Source of the DNA: Variovorax sp. OK212
GTDB lineage: Bacteria; Pseudomonadota; Gammaproteobacteria; Burkholderiales; Burkholderiaceae_C
Direction of reading: 5' to 3'
Length of the DNA stretch: 64,000 bases
NCBI RefSeq assembly: GCF_900112425.1
Contig: NZ_FOLP01000007.1
Span: forward strand, 124,001-188,000
The notes beneath the pieces were generated by a model, which did no database searches, was not told where the DNA came from, and saw nothing but the letters and a program-made list of their open reading frames with translations. The translations under genes were made by a program, and so were the position numbers. Below, one piece after another: positions 17,764-27,672 of this stretch (position 1 is the stretch's first letter; every line of letters starts with the position of its first letter).

Positions 17764-20126
17764 GACACCCCGAGTCGACCGTCAGCCGGGCGCGCCGCGC
17801 CCTCATGCGGCTGATGCTGGCGCTGCCCGCGTGGGCCGGGGCGGCCGCGCCGGCCGGGGCGGCGGATTTCGGCTTCCGCCCGCCGCCCGATCCCGACGAC
17901 GCCACCACGGCGGACCTGATGCGGGACCTGGCCCAGCGCATCCTGCCGGTGTACCAGGAGGCGGAGACCGATGTCTTCCTGGCCAACGTGACCGCCTTGC
18001 AGATCGTCAGCGGCGCCTACCGTGCCGCCTCCGACAGCAGCGGCTCGCTGCGCAGCCGCCGCCAGGGCAAGCCCTTCGACGGCCTGGTCGAGCGCGCGAT
18101 CCTCGACGGCATCTATGCGCGTGCGCGCATGCTCGAAGCGGACGAGCACGTCGGTTTTGCCGACGCCTACGCGCGCTCGTTCCGGGAACTGGTGTCGCCG
18201 CTGGACAACGTGCAAGCGCAGGCCATCATGGCGCGGCTCGAAATTCCGCCGGCGGCGTACAGGGAGCCGCTGCGCCAGGCTTTCGATCTCTGGCGCGCGA
18301 AGGGCAGCCTCCCGCAGGACGATGCGCTGGCGCTCGTGCGAACCTGGCTCTCGTACCAGTCGCGCCGCAGCTTCAACGCGCTGCTGCCTGAGTTGTTCGC
18401 GGCGGAGAACGGCATCCGCTACGTGGCGGAAACCGGCATCAGGATTCCCGTGCGCGCGGGCGTCATCCACGCGAACCTGGTGCGGCCCGGCCGCGCGAGC
18501 GGCGCCCTGGCGACGCTGCTGCGCTTCACGCTCGACCCCGCCGAGGACGACGCCCAGCGCAGCGCCGCCAAAGGCTACGTCGGCGTCACGGCGTACGTGC
18601 GCGGACGCACGCCCGACGGCAAGGGCGCCGTGTGGCCCTTCGTTCACGACGGCGAAGACGCCGCCGCCGTCATCGACTGGATCGCCCGCCAGGCGTGGAG
18701 CGACGGGCGCGTGTGCATGCTCGGCGACGGCTACTCCGGCTTCGCCGCCTGGGCCGCCGCGCGCAGGCGGCCGGCGGCACTGAAGGCCATTGCCACCATC
18801 GCGCCGATGGCGCCGGGCATCGACTTTCCGATGGCCGGGCAGATCTTCCGCAACGCCATGGTCCGCTGGGCGCAGGAGCATGCGAGCGGCGAACCCGTGC
18901 GGGCCGGCGCTGGCACCGGCACCGGCACCGGCACTGGCACTGGCACTGACACCGACGTCGATGCCGACCCGGACGCGATGTGGCAGGCACTTGACGCGCG
19001 CTGGCACCGCGGCAACCGTCCCTACTGGGACGTGGACCGCGTCCTGCTGGGCAAGCGCAGCAGGTTGATCCGCACCTGGCTCACGCACCCGAGCCACGAC
19101 CGCTACTGGCAGAAGTTCCTGCCGTCGGCGGAGCAGTTCGCGCGCATCGACATTCCGGTGCTGAGCTTTGCGGGCTACTACGGCGGCGACGCCGGCGCGC
19201 TCTACTACCACCACGAGCATCTGCGCAACCAGCCGCAGGCCGACACCACGCTGCTGCTCGGCCCCTACGACGCGGCCTCGGTGCGGCTCGGCACGGCGGC
19301 CAGGCTGCGCGGCTACACGCTCGACCCCGTCGCGCGCGTCGACCTGCCCGAACTGCGCTACCAGTGGCTGGACCATGTCCTGCAGGGCGCGAACAAGCCT
19401 TCGTTGCTGGCGGACCGCGTCAATTACCAGGTGATGGGCGCGGACCAGTGGCGCCATGTGCCGGTGCTGGACGCGCCGCAGCGCAGCCAGGCCCAGCTGC
19501 GCCTGTACCTCGACACCACAGAGCGCGACGAGCCGCACCGCCTGTTGCCGTCGCCGTCCGAAGGCGGTGGTGGTGGTGGTGGCGGTGGCAATGCGCGGCT
19601 GTCGGTCGACCTGGCCGACAGGCGCGACGTGCGCGACCCGTGGCCCGACGCGCTGCGCATGCAGCAACTGCCGGCGCGCAACAGCATCAGCTTCGTCAGC
19701 GATCCGTTCCCGGACGGCACCGAGATCTTCGGCAGCCTGCGCGGCGTGTTCGACATCACGCCCTCGCGGCAGGACGTGGACTTCAACATCTCGCTGTACG
19801 AGCAGACCGAAAGCGGCGAGTACCAACTGCTGTTCGACCCCTACGACTTCCGCGCCAGCTACGCGGGCCACCGCGTGCGCCGCCGGCTGCTTCGGGCCGG
19901 CGAGCGTCAGTTGCTTGCGTTCACCGTCGAGCGCGTGACGGCTTGCAGGCTTGCGGCGGGCAGCCGCATCGTGCTGGTGATCGGCCTCGACAGGCGGCCC
20001 GACCGGCAGGTCAACTACGGCAGCGGCAAGGACGTGAACTCCGAAACCATCGCCGACGCAAAGTGGCCGGTGCGCGTGCGCTGGCATGCGCGCAGCTACA
20101 TCGAGATCCAGACCGGCAAGGCTTGA
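17760..20126 (+). CDS. Secreted CocE/NonD (X-Pro dipeptidyl-peptidase type) hydrolase
   Basis: This 788-aa protein has an Arg-rich N-terminus and a hydrophobic stretch ending in AGAADF, a probable signal peptide. The middle part has an X-Pro/CocE alpha/beta-hydrolase domain with the nucleophile in GDGYSGFAAW. The C-terminal jelly-roll (PepX_C) contains FVSDPFPDGTEIFGSLRGVFDI and ends with a conserved WPVRVRWHARSYIEIQ. Two low-complexity insertions are odd: six Gly-Thr pairs (385-396) and nine Gly (602-610). The role could be an esterase, acylase or peptidase. Its place at the end of a glucan operon is unexplained. Confidence 0.75.
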   Translation: MRHPESTVSRARRALMRLMLALPAWAGAAAPAGAADFGFRPPPDPDDATTADLMRDLAQRILPVYQEAETDVFLANVTALQIVSGAYRAASDSSGSLRSRRQGKPFDGLVERAILDGIYARARMLEADEHVGFADAYARSFRELVSPLDNVQAQAIMARLEIPPAAYREPLRQAFDLWRAKGSLPQDDALALVRTWLSYQSRRSFNALLPELFAAENGIRYVAETGIRIPVRAGVIHANLVRPGRASGALATLLRFTLDPAEDDAQRSAAKGYVGVTAYVRGRTPDGKGAVWPFVHDGEDAAAVIDWIARQAWSDGRVCMLGDGYSGFAAWAAARRRPAALKAIATIAPMAPGIDFPMAGQIFRNAMVRWAQEHASGEPVRAGAGTGTGTGTGTGTDTDVDADPDAMWQALDARWHRGNRPYWDVDRVLLGKRSRLIRTWLTHPSHDRYWQKFLPSAEQFARIDIPVLSFAGYYGGDAGALYYHHEHLRNQPQADTTLLLGPYDAASVRLGTAARLRGYTLDPVARVDLPELRYQWLDHVLQGANKPSLLADRVNYQVMGADQWRHVPVLDAPQRSQAQLRLYLDTTERDEPHRLLPSPSEGGGGGGGGGNARLSVDLADRRDVRDPWPDALRMQQLPARNSISFVSDPFPDGTEIFGSLRGVFDITPSRQDVDFNISLYEQTESGEYQLLFDPYDFRASYAGHRVRRRLLRAGERQLLAFTVERVTACRLAAGSRIVLVIGLDRRPDRQVNYGSGKDVNSETIADAKWPVRVRWHARSYIEIQTGKA
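18912..18947 (+). repeat. In-frame hexanucleotide tandem repeat (GGCACY)6
   Basis: There are three copies of GGCACC followed by three copies of GGCACT, encoding (Gly-Thr)6 in the hydrolase, then GACACC GAC continuing the acidic run. Changes in copy number would keep the frame. Confidence 0.85.
19563..19589 (+). repeat. In-frame GGY run encoding nine glycines
   Basis: Nine consecutive Gly codons, mostly GGT, sit between the hydrolase domain and the C-terminal jelly-roll region. It looks like a slippage-prone flexible linker. Confidence 0.85.
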
Positions 20127-20130
20127 GTGC

Positions 20131-21768
<1,638 letters not shown>

Positions 21769-21887
21769 CTTGATCCCCTCATGCCCGGTGTCGGGTGGGG
21801 CCATTGTCTACAGAAAGGAAAGTGCGCGGGGCACCGCTGCGCCACAACGCGGCGGCGCGGGTTGTCGCCGCCTGCCGCCCATTTGGC

Positions 21888-22622
21888 TCAAGGCCGAGAG
21901 CGAGGGGCTCCTTCTTCGGGGTCGAACATCGCGATGCCGCCAAGGGCCGCCGTCGACGGCTCCTCGTTCTGCAGAACGTCCCAGTGCTCGGCCAACTTGC
22001 CACCCTTGATGCGAAAGACATCGACCACCACCTGCGGTGCCTCGGCCCAGCCGCGGATGCGGCCGTGGATGGCGACCAGATCGCCTTGCGCGACGACAAG
22101 GCCGGGCTCGTACCAGACGGTTTCCGACAGGCCGGCGACAAGCGCCTCCAACGCGTCGCGGCCCTGCGCGATGTTGGGGTTGTGCTGGACGTAGTCCGGC
22201 GCGTAGAGGCGTCGTACCGCCGATGCGTCATGACGCTGGAACAGCGATGTCATCGCCTCGAGCACCAACGCCTTGTTGCGTCGAGGACGGTCATCGAAGA
22301 CCACGTCGGCCGGCCGGGTGACGGCCACTGTGCCGGTCAACCGCATGAACTGGCCGCTTGGCAGCGTGGCATACGAGTGCACCAGGCCACGGTCGTGGTC
22401 CTGGACATTCGTGACCGTCGCGCCGTTCTGTTCCTGCCAGCTCACGGCGAAGATGCTGTTGCCGAGCGGCACGACCTGGATGTCGACGACCTCGGTCCGC
22501 GCGAACGGCCCTTGCTTGATCTCGAACTTCAGTTGCGAGGTGGACAGCAACGTCAGGCTGACCTGGAAGTCCGGATAGGAGACATCCATTTCCTGCCCGA
22601 CGGGAAAACGATCGATCGACAA
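21888..22622 (-). CDS. MoaF-like / SnoaL-like two-domain protein
   Basis: This protein of about 244 aa has an N-terminal lipocalin-type MoaF-like domain (FPVGQEMDVSYPDFQVSLTLLS, then SWQEQNGATVTNVQDHDRG). The C-terminal part is an NTF2/SnoaL-like domain (ALVLEAMTSLFQRHDASAVRRLYAPDYVQHNPNIAQGRDAL). The chosen start is a TTG at 22622, 8 nt after AAGGA. An ATG at 22589 is the alternative and would remove about 11 residues. Both domains have open pockets, but no enzyme function can be assigned. It is on the same strand as, and 196 nt downstream of, the isochorismatase-like gene. Confidence 0.65.
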   Translation of the reverse strand: MSIDRFPVGQEMDVSYPDFQVSLTLLSTSQLKFEIKQGPFARTEVVDIQVVPLGNSIFAVSWQEQNGATVTNVQDHDRGLVHSYATLPSGQFMRLTGTVAVTRPADVVFDDRPRRNKALVLEAMTSLFQRHDASAVRRLYAPDYVQHNPNIAQGRDALEALVAGLSETVWYEPGLVVAQGDLVAIHGRIRGWAEAPQVVVDVFRIKGGKLAEHWDVLQNEEPSTAALGGIAMFDPEEGAPRSRP

Positions 22623-22818
22623 TTTCGGAGTCCTTCTGAGTCTGGTGATGAAAGGCCCGGGTGAGCTGTGTAGCCCGGGCCGACCGAGCCGACCGCCCGC
22701 ACCCTGGTGCGGCGGACGTCCTGTTCTGTTCGGTGGAAGGGGGGATGACGACGCTCGAAAAAAGCGGTCCGTGTCGTTCGGGAACGCAGGCGCCCCGAAT
22801 CTCCATCCCCCGCTCGAA

Positions 22819-23472
22819 TCACCCAGCGCTGGCAGGCACGGGCGTGTTGAGGAGTTGCTGCTCCCAGAGAAACGCGATGCCGCTGCCGCCGGCATGCTGC
22901 GTGATCACCTTGGTCAGCTCGACGGCCTGCTCGGTGCGCGCCCAGTCGCGCTGCCATTCGGCCGCCAGCGCCATCCACGTCATCATGTTGGCGCCGGCCG
23001 CGAGCATGCGCTGGATGGCGACCTGGTGGGCCTCGACCGACACGGCGCCCGAGGCGTCGGTGATCACGGTCACGTCCCAGCCTTCGCCGAGCGCCTGGAT
23101 GGTCGGCATCGCGACGCACACCTCGGTCCACAGCCCGGCAATGATCAGTTGCTTGCGGCCCGTTGCCTTGACGGCGTTCACCACCTTCGGGTCTTCCCAG
23201 GTGTTGATGAACGTGCGGTCGATCACCTCCTGGCCGGGGAACACCTCGGTGATCTGCGGGAACAGCAGGCCCCCGCGGTCGGCGATCACCGTCGTCAGGA
23301 TGGTCGGCACGCCGAAGGCCCGGGCCGCCTTCGCCAGGCCCGCCGTGTTGTTGATCACCATCTGCGGCTCGTGGCTGTTCACATTCGCGAGCTGGTAAGG
23401 CTGGTGGTCGATCAGAACGAGGACCGAGTCCTCGGGGCGAAGCAGCGAAGCGAGGCCGTTGCGAAAAGTCAT
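22819..23472 (-). CDS. Isochorismatase-like (YcaC-type) cysteine hydrolase
   Basis: This 217-aa protein has the isochorismatase fold with SVLVLIDHQPYQ (catalytic Asp) and AGLWTEVCVAMPTIQALGEG (catalytic Cys). The long C-terminal half (SVEAHQVAIQRMLAAGANMMTWMALAAEWQRDW) is typical of YcaC. The substrate is unknown for most of this group. AAAGGATG precedes the ATG. It is divergent from a LysR gene starting 149 nt away, which probably regulates it and the MoaF-like gene beyond. Confidence 0.85.
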   Translation of the reverse strand: MTFRNGLASLLRPEDSVLVLIDHQPYQLANVNSHEPQMVINNTAGLAKAARAFGVPTILTTVIADRGGLLFPQITEVFPGQEVIDRTFINTWEDPKVVNAVKATGRKQLIIAGLWTEVCVAMPTIQALGEGWDVTVITDASGAVSVEAHQVAIQRMLAAGANMMTWMALAAEWQRDWARTEQAVELTKVITQHAGGSGIAFLWEQQLLNTPVPASAG

Positions 23473-23620
23473 TGATGCATCCTTTGTTGCGGTTGTGAGC
23501 GAAGTGGTCGCCGGAAACATGCGCGTTCAGCGACGTCGCCTGTCCGCAGTATTGCGTTCCGCATTCAGGTGCGGTAGTACCATCTTGCGGCGATCTGTGT
23601 CGCGTTATGAGGAACGCTGG

Positions 23621-24517
23621 ATGGACATTGAAGACCTTCAAACCTTCGTGGAAGTTGCCAACTCCGGGGGCATTTCGCCGGCCGCGCTGCGGCTCGGCGT
23701 GTCCAAGTCGATGGTGAGCCGCCGGCTCGTGCGGCTCGAAGGGGAACTCGGCGTGCAACTGCTGGCGCGGTCCACGCGCGGCGCTTCCCTCACGGAAGCC
23801 GGGTCGACGTTCCAGGAATACGCCGCCAGGATCTGCGCCGAAATCGAGGTGGCCAAGGAAACCATCTCGCCCGCCGGCGACCTGAGCGGCCGGCTGCGGA
23901 TTGCCGTGCCGCTGACTTTCGGCCCGAGCTACTTTGCGCCGATGCTCGCGGAGATGGGGCGGCGCCACCCGGGGCTTCACATCCAGACCTGCTACAGCGA
24001 TCGCTTCGTCGATCTCATCGGGGAAGGTTTCGATTGCGCGATACGGGTCGGCTATCTGCAGGACTCCAACCTGATTGCAAGGCGCGTCGGCCCGATCTAC
24101 GGCAAGCTCGTTGCGAGTCCGGACTACGTCGAGGCGCATGGGTCGCCCGAAACGCCGGAGGCGCTGCTCGAGCATCAGGCGCTGATGCAGGGAACCGAGG
24201 CATGGCAGCTGATGGATGGCGACAAGATCGTCACGGTGCGCCCCCGGGGCCGCTTCAAGGCCGACAACGGCACGGCCTTGCTCGCCGCCGCGGCAGCAGG
24301 ACTGGGCATCGCCTACTTGCCCGACTGGCTCACGCACGAGCATGTGACTTCAGGGGCGCTGGTGCCCGTCATGACGCGCCACCCGCCGCCGCCGGCAGGG
24401 GCATACGTCATCCGGCCGTCGGGCCAATATCCGGCGCGGAAGATCCGCGTGCTCACCGAGCTTCTGATCGAGTATTGCGACAAGTCGCCGCAGCCCGGGG
24501 AAACTGCCGCCGGCTGA
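23621..24517 (+). CDS. LysR family transcriptional regulator
   Basis: This 298-aa protein begins MDIEDLQTFVEVANSGGISPAALRLGVSKSMVSRRLVRLEGELG, a winged helix of the CrgA/AaeR-like LysR group. The effector domain carries the usual DLIGEGFDCAIRVG and AAAAGLGIAYLPDWL. It is divergent from the isochorismatase-like gene, its most likely target. A GC-rich hairpin at 24529-24555 follows the stop. Confidence 0.9.
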   Translation: MDIEDLQTFVEVANSGGISPAALRLGVSKSMVSRRLVRLEGELGVQLLARSTRGASLTEAGSTFQEYAARICAEIEVAKETISPAGDLSGRLRIAVPLTFGPSYFAPMLAEMGRRHPGLHIQTCYSDRFVDLIGEGFDCAIRVGYLQDSNLIARRVGPIYGKLVASPDYVEAHGSPETPEALLEHQALMQGTEAWQLMDGDKIVTVRPRGRFKADNGTALLAAAAAGLGIAYLPDWLTHEHVTSGALVPVMTRHPPPPAGAYVIRPSGQYPARKIRVLTELLIEYCDKSPQPGETAAG

Positions 24518-24528
24518 GTGGTGAGCCG

Positions 24529-24555
24529 GCATCGCCCGTTCGAAGCCGGCGATGC
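24529..24555 (+). terminator. Terminator-like hairpin after LysR gene (no T tract)
   Basis: The perfect 8-bp arms GCATCGCC and GGCGATGC enclose an 11-nt loop 12 nt after the LysR stop. There is no run of T, so Rho-independent action is uncertain. Confidence 0.4.
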
Positions 24556-24676
24556 AAGGCACCGCCCGCATCGCCGCTCGCTGCGGCAGGGTCGTCGGGT
24601 GCATCAGGCGCGAACTTCACGCGGGTTCGCGCACCGACCCTGCCGCTCATGCCCCGTCAGCCGGGGTCCGCCCGCA

Positions 24677-24943
24677 TCAGGCGGCCGGTTGCAGTTCAGC
24701 CACGCACTCCTGGAACAACTCCGCCGCCTCGCGTGCCAGTTCGGCTGCGATCCAGAGCACGTTTTCCAGGTGCTTCGGTCCGTCGCCTGTCGTCCATTCG
24801 ATGCCCTCGCCGTAGCAGCACCACAGCAGCGATCTCAGCTGCTCCAGATTGCTTTCGAGGAGGTCCACCGCGCTGGGACCGGCGGTGTCCGCGGCTGCGG
24901 GAGGTGCCGGCGTGGGACGCCGGGCCATAATTCGTTTAGCCAT
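24677..24943 (-). CDS. Small hypothetical protein (88 aa)
   Basis: The ATG at 24943 follows GGAAAGAAAGC and the protein ends at 24677. It has a basic N-terminus (AKRIMARR), a Pro/Ala linker, then an amphipathic two-helix part (DLLESNLEQLRSLLWCCYGEGIEWTTGDGPKHLENVLWIAAELAREAAELFQECV). The Trp/Cys-rich middle and even spacing of hydrophobic residues suggest a small helical bundle. I do not recognise a named family. The good ribosome-binding site and non-random composition support a real gene. Confidence 0.55.
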   Translation of the reverse strand: MAKRIMARRPTPAPPAAADTAGPSAVDLLESNLEQLRSLLWCCYGEGIEWTTGDGPKHLENVLWIAAELAREAAELFQECVAELQPAA

Positions 24944-25378
24944 GTTTTGTGCTTTCTTTCCAAAGTAACTGCACTTGATGTGGTCAGACGGTTGGGGTGC
25001 TGATACGCCCCGGCCGTCGCCTTTTCTGCTTCGCATTCGCCCCGATGCGTGTGGCACCGAAGGCCCGCCGCGAAGCTTGCGGCTCATTCGTTCGAAATGC
25101 TGTGTGTGATGCCTTCCTTGCCCGCTGGGTGGGGCTTTGAGTGTCTGGGGCATCCACTGTAGAGAGGCACGGCGTGGGCAGCGAAACCGAATGCGCTAGT
25201 AAGTCTCGAATCGCGCGACGCAATGGTTGCCAAATGCCGCCGCCGAGGCCGGCGGCGACGAGGCGAGGGCACCGCCGGCCATGGCCGCACTCGCAACGGC
25301 ATAGACCATCCGTCGAATGCCCAACAGCCGATGCCCGCCCTAGCATCCGCAACGTTGCCGCCCACCCCGACGTCTCCG
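24944..25378. other. Gene-free divergent intergenic region
   Basis: These 435 nt lie between the 88-aa gene (minus) and the OmpA-like gene (plus) and must hold both promoters. There is a moderately AT-rich patch at 24944-24980 next to the small gene and a GC-rich inverted segment GCCGCCG/CGGCGGC around 25234-25256. I see no convincing coding frame, RNA gene or repeat in it. Confidence 0.4.
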
Positions 25379-26368
25379 ATGAAACAGCTCGCCTTCTTCG
25401 CTGCCACGGCCTTGCTTTGCCTGGCCGCATTCGCCGCCGAACCCGCCAAGGACCACCCGCTGGTCGGCCGCTACGAAGGCGCCGTGCTCGACGGCTACAA
25501 GGCCGCCGCCTACGACGAGGTCGGGCTCATCAAGGAGCCGTTCCAGAACTGGGCGGGCGGCAAGCCCGAGCTGCTGCAGGTCGAGGGCAAGGTCACGCTG
25601 TACCTCTACCGGCTGCCCAAGGAGCGCTCGCTGCTCGAGGTGCAGCGCAACTACGAAGCCAGCCTGAAGGCCAAGGGCTTCGAGGTGCTGTTCACCTGCG
25701 GCACGGCCAACGCCTCCTGCTACAAGCCGCGGCCCAACAGCGTGGACACCAACACACCGTACGACTTTGCGCTGGCCTTCGACAACCCCGAGTGGCCGCG
25801 CCTGGGCAGCCGCGGCGACTACGCGCGCAACTACTTCGGGGTGAGCGGGCGCTACCTGCTCGCGAAGAAGGCCGGGCCCACGGGCACGGTGTACGCGAGC
25901 ATCGCGCTGGCCGAGCACAACGCCGACGTCGGCAACCACGCCTTCGTGCGCGTGGTCGAGACCAAGGCGATGGAGGACAACAAGATCGTGTTCGTCGACG
26001 CCACGGCCATGCAGAAGAGCCTGGCCGAGACGGGGCGCGTGAACCTGTACGGCATCCTGTTCGACCTGGACAAGGACGTGATCAAGCCCGAGTCGCAGCC
26101 CACGCTCGACGAGATGACCAAGCTCATGCGCAACAACCCGCCGCTGAAGCTGTCGGTGGTGGGGCACACCGACGCGCAGGGCGAAGCCAGGCACAACGAC
26201 GACCTGTCCAAGCGCCGCGCGCTGGCGGTGATCGGGGTGCTGGTGAAGGCGGGGGTCGACCCGCGCCGCTTCACCACGCGCGGGGCAGGGGCCTCGGAGC
26301 CGGTGGCGCCGAACGACAACGACGCGGGCCGCGCGAAGAACCGGCGCGTCGAGCTGATCCGGCTTTGA
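25379..26368 (+). CDS. OmpA-family C-terminal domain protein, secreted
   Basis: This 329-aa protein has a signal peptide (KQLAFFAATALLCLAAFA, then AEPAK). The N-terminal 190 residues have no strong family match, though GRYEGAVLDGYKAAAYDEVGL recurs in DUF4892-like outer-membrane proteins. The C-terminal OmpA peptidoglycan-binding domain is clear: LYGILFDLDKDVIKPESQPTLDEM, VVGHTDAQGEARHNDDLSKRRALAV and NRRVELI. It is probably anchored to the cell wall from the periplasm or outer membrane. The start at 25379 is chosen for the signal peptide. The frame continues upstream without coding signs. Confidence 0.85.
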   Translation: MKQLAFFAATALLCLAAFAAEPAKDHPLVGRYEGAVLDGYKAAAYDEVGLIKEPFQNWAGGKPELLQVEGKVTLYLYRLPKERSLLEVQRNYEASLKAKGFEVLFTCGTANASCYKPRPNSVDTNTPYDFALAFDNPEWPRLGSRGDYARNYFGVSGRYLLAKKAGPTGTVYASIALAEHNADVGNHAFVRVVETKAMEDNKIVFVDATAMQKSLAETGRVNLYGILFDLDKDVIKPESQPTLDEMTKLMRNNPPLKLSVVGHTDAQGEARHNDDLSKRRALAVIGVLVKAGVDPRRFTTRGAGASEPVAPNDNDAGRAKNRRVELIRL

Positions 26369-26393
26369 GGCAGAGCTTCAGCTCTTCAGCTTT

Positions 26394-27050
26394 CTAGCTT
26401 TTCAGCACGGCGAACAGCGTCGCCCAGTTGCCGGGCGCCGCGTCGACCAGCGCGTTCAGGTGCAGCTGCAGGCGCGCCGCCACTTCCTGCAGCGGCATGC
26501 CGTCGGCCAGCGGCGCCTCGCCGGCGATCTGCGAGATCCACAGGTCGGCGTCTTCGGAGCCGGCTTCTTCGGGCACTTCCCAGCCGCCCGCCGCGCCCAG
26601 CAGGTAGCGCAGGTGGTACTCCACGGTGAAGCCGGGCTCGGGCGTGCCTTCGCGCCGCACATGGGCCAGGCGGGCGAGGGTGGCCGCGAGCATGCGGCTG
26701 TCGAAGCTGCGGCCGTCGTCGTTGCTGCACAGCTCGGAGCCCTCGCGCGCAAAGCCGACCAGCGCCGCCCAGTAGGCCTTGTCGTGCGTGCCGTCGCGCT
26801 GTGCCATGTGACGGCTGGCAAAGCGCGCCATGAGCACCGGGTCGGACATGAGCGGCGACAGCACGAGGTCGCTGCGGAAGTCGAAGCCGAAGAAGTACAT
26901 CGTGCCGTCGAGCGTGAGGGCCTCGATGGCGCCGACGTGGCCGTCGCGCCCGGCCAGCGGGGCGGGCACGCCGGCGCCGGCTGCGTCGCCTGCGGCGGCT
27001 GGCACCGCGGGGGCGGCGGCCGGAGATTTTTTCTTGAAGAAGTCGAACAT
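26394..27050 (-). CDS. Hypothetical protein (218 aa)
   Basis: The start MFDFFKKKS is followed by an Ala/Pro/Gly-rich linker to about residue 36. The globular domain (GHVGAIEALTLDGTMYFFGFDFRSDLVLSPLMSDPVLMARF) has no signal peptide or membrane helix. The family is not recognised. A Lrp/AsnC gene on the same strand lies 50 nt upstream, so the two may be cotranscribed. Codon use matches the neighbours. Confidence 0.65.
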   Translation of the reverse strand: MFDFFKKKSPAAAPAVPAAAGDAAGAGVPAPLAGRDGHVGAIEALTLDGTMYFFGFDFRSDLVLSPLMSDPVLMARFASRHMAQRDGTHDKAYWAALVGFAREGSELCSNDDGRSFDSRMLAATLARLAHVRREGTPEPGFTVEYHLRYLLGAAGGWEVPEEAGSEDADLWISQIAGEAPLADGMPLQEVAARLQLHLNALVDAAPGNWATLFAVLKS

Positions 27051-27100
27051 CCGAAGATCCTTTGGCGAGATTTCAGTGCCCCGCCATGTTCGCAGCTTCT

Positions 27101-27607
27101 TCAGGTCACGGGCACGCTGGTTTCCTTCAGCACCCTCAGCACGAAGTGCGATTTGCTGTGCCGGATGCCGGGAATCTTGTAGAGCTTTTCGCGCAGCAGC
27201 CGTTCGTAGTCACGCGTGTCGCGCACGGCAATGCGAAGGTAGTAGTCGTAGTCGCCGGAGACCAGGTAGGCCTCCTGGATCTCGGGAATGGTGGCCAGCG
27301 TGCGGCCGAAGTCGTACAGGGCTTCGTCGGTGTGGCTCTCCAGCGTGACCTGCACGATCACCGAGTCGTGGTAGCCCAGCTTGGCTGCGTCCACGTCCAC
27401 CGTGTAGCGCTTGATGACGCCCGTGGCCTCCAGTTTCTTGATGCGCGTCCAGCAGCTGGTGGGCGACAGGCCGACCTCGTTGCCGATCTCCTGCAGGGTC
27501 TTGCGCGAGTCCAGCAGCAGCACGCGAAGGATGGCCAGGTCGGTCTTGTCGAAAGATCCTTCGAAAGATCCATCGTCGTTGCCAAGGATTTGCCGATTGA
27601 TTTTCAT
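27101..27607 (-). CDS. Lrp/AsnC family transcriptional regulator
   Basis: This 168-aa protein has an N-terminal helix-turn-helix (DKTDLAILRVLLLDSRKTLQEIGNEVGLSPTSCWTRIKKLEATGVI) and the RAM ligand-binding domain (QEAYLVSGDYDYYLRIAVRDTRDYERLL). Such proteins respond to amino acids. It is divergent, with only 65 nt between the starts, from the acetolactate-synthase-like gene. It therefore probably controls that gene and itself. Confidence 0.92.
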   Translation of the reverse strand: MKINRQILGNDDGSFEGSFDKTDLAILRVLLLDSRKTLQEIGNEVGLSPTSCWTRIKKLEATGVIKRYTVDVDAAKLGYHDSVIVQVTLESHTDEALYDFGRTLATIPEIQEAYLVSGDYDYYLRIAVRDTRDYERLLREKLYKIPGIRHSKSHFVLRVLKETSVPVT

Positions 27608-27672
27608 GAATCGCGCCTAAAGAGCCAAAAGAAAGAAGCATATTTTGCGCCGAAACCGGAAGAATTGACGGC

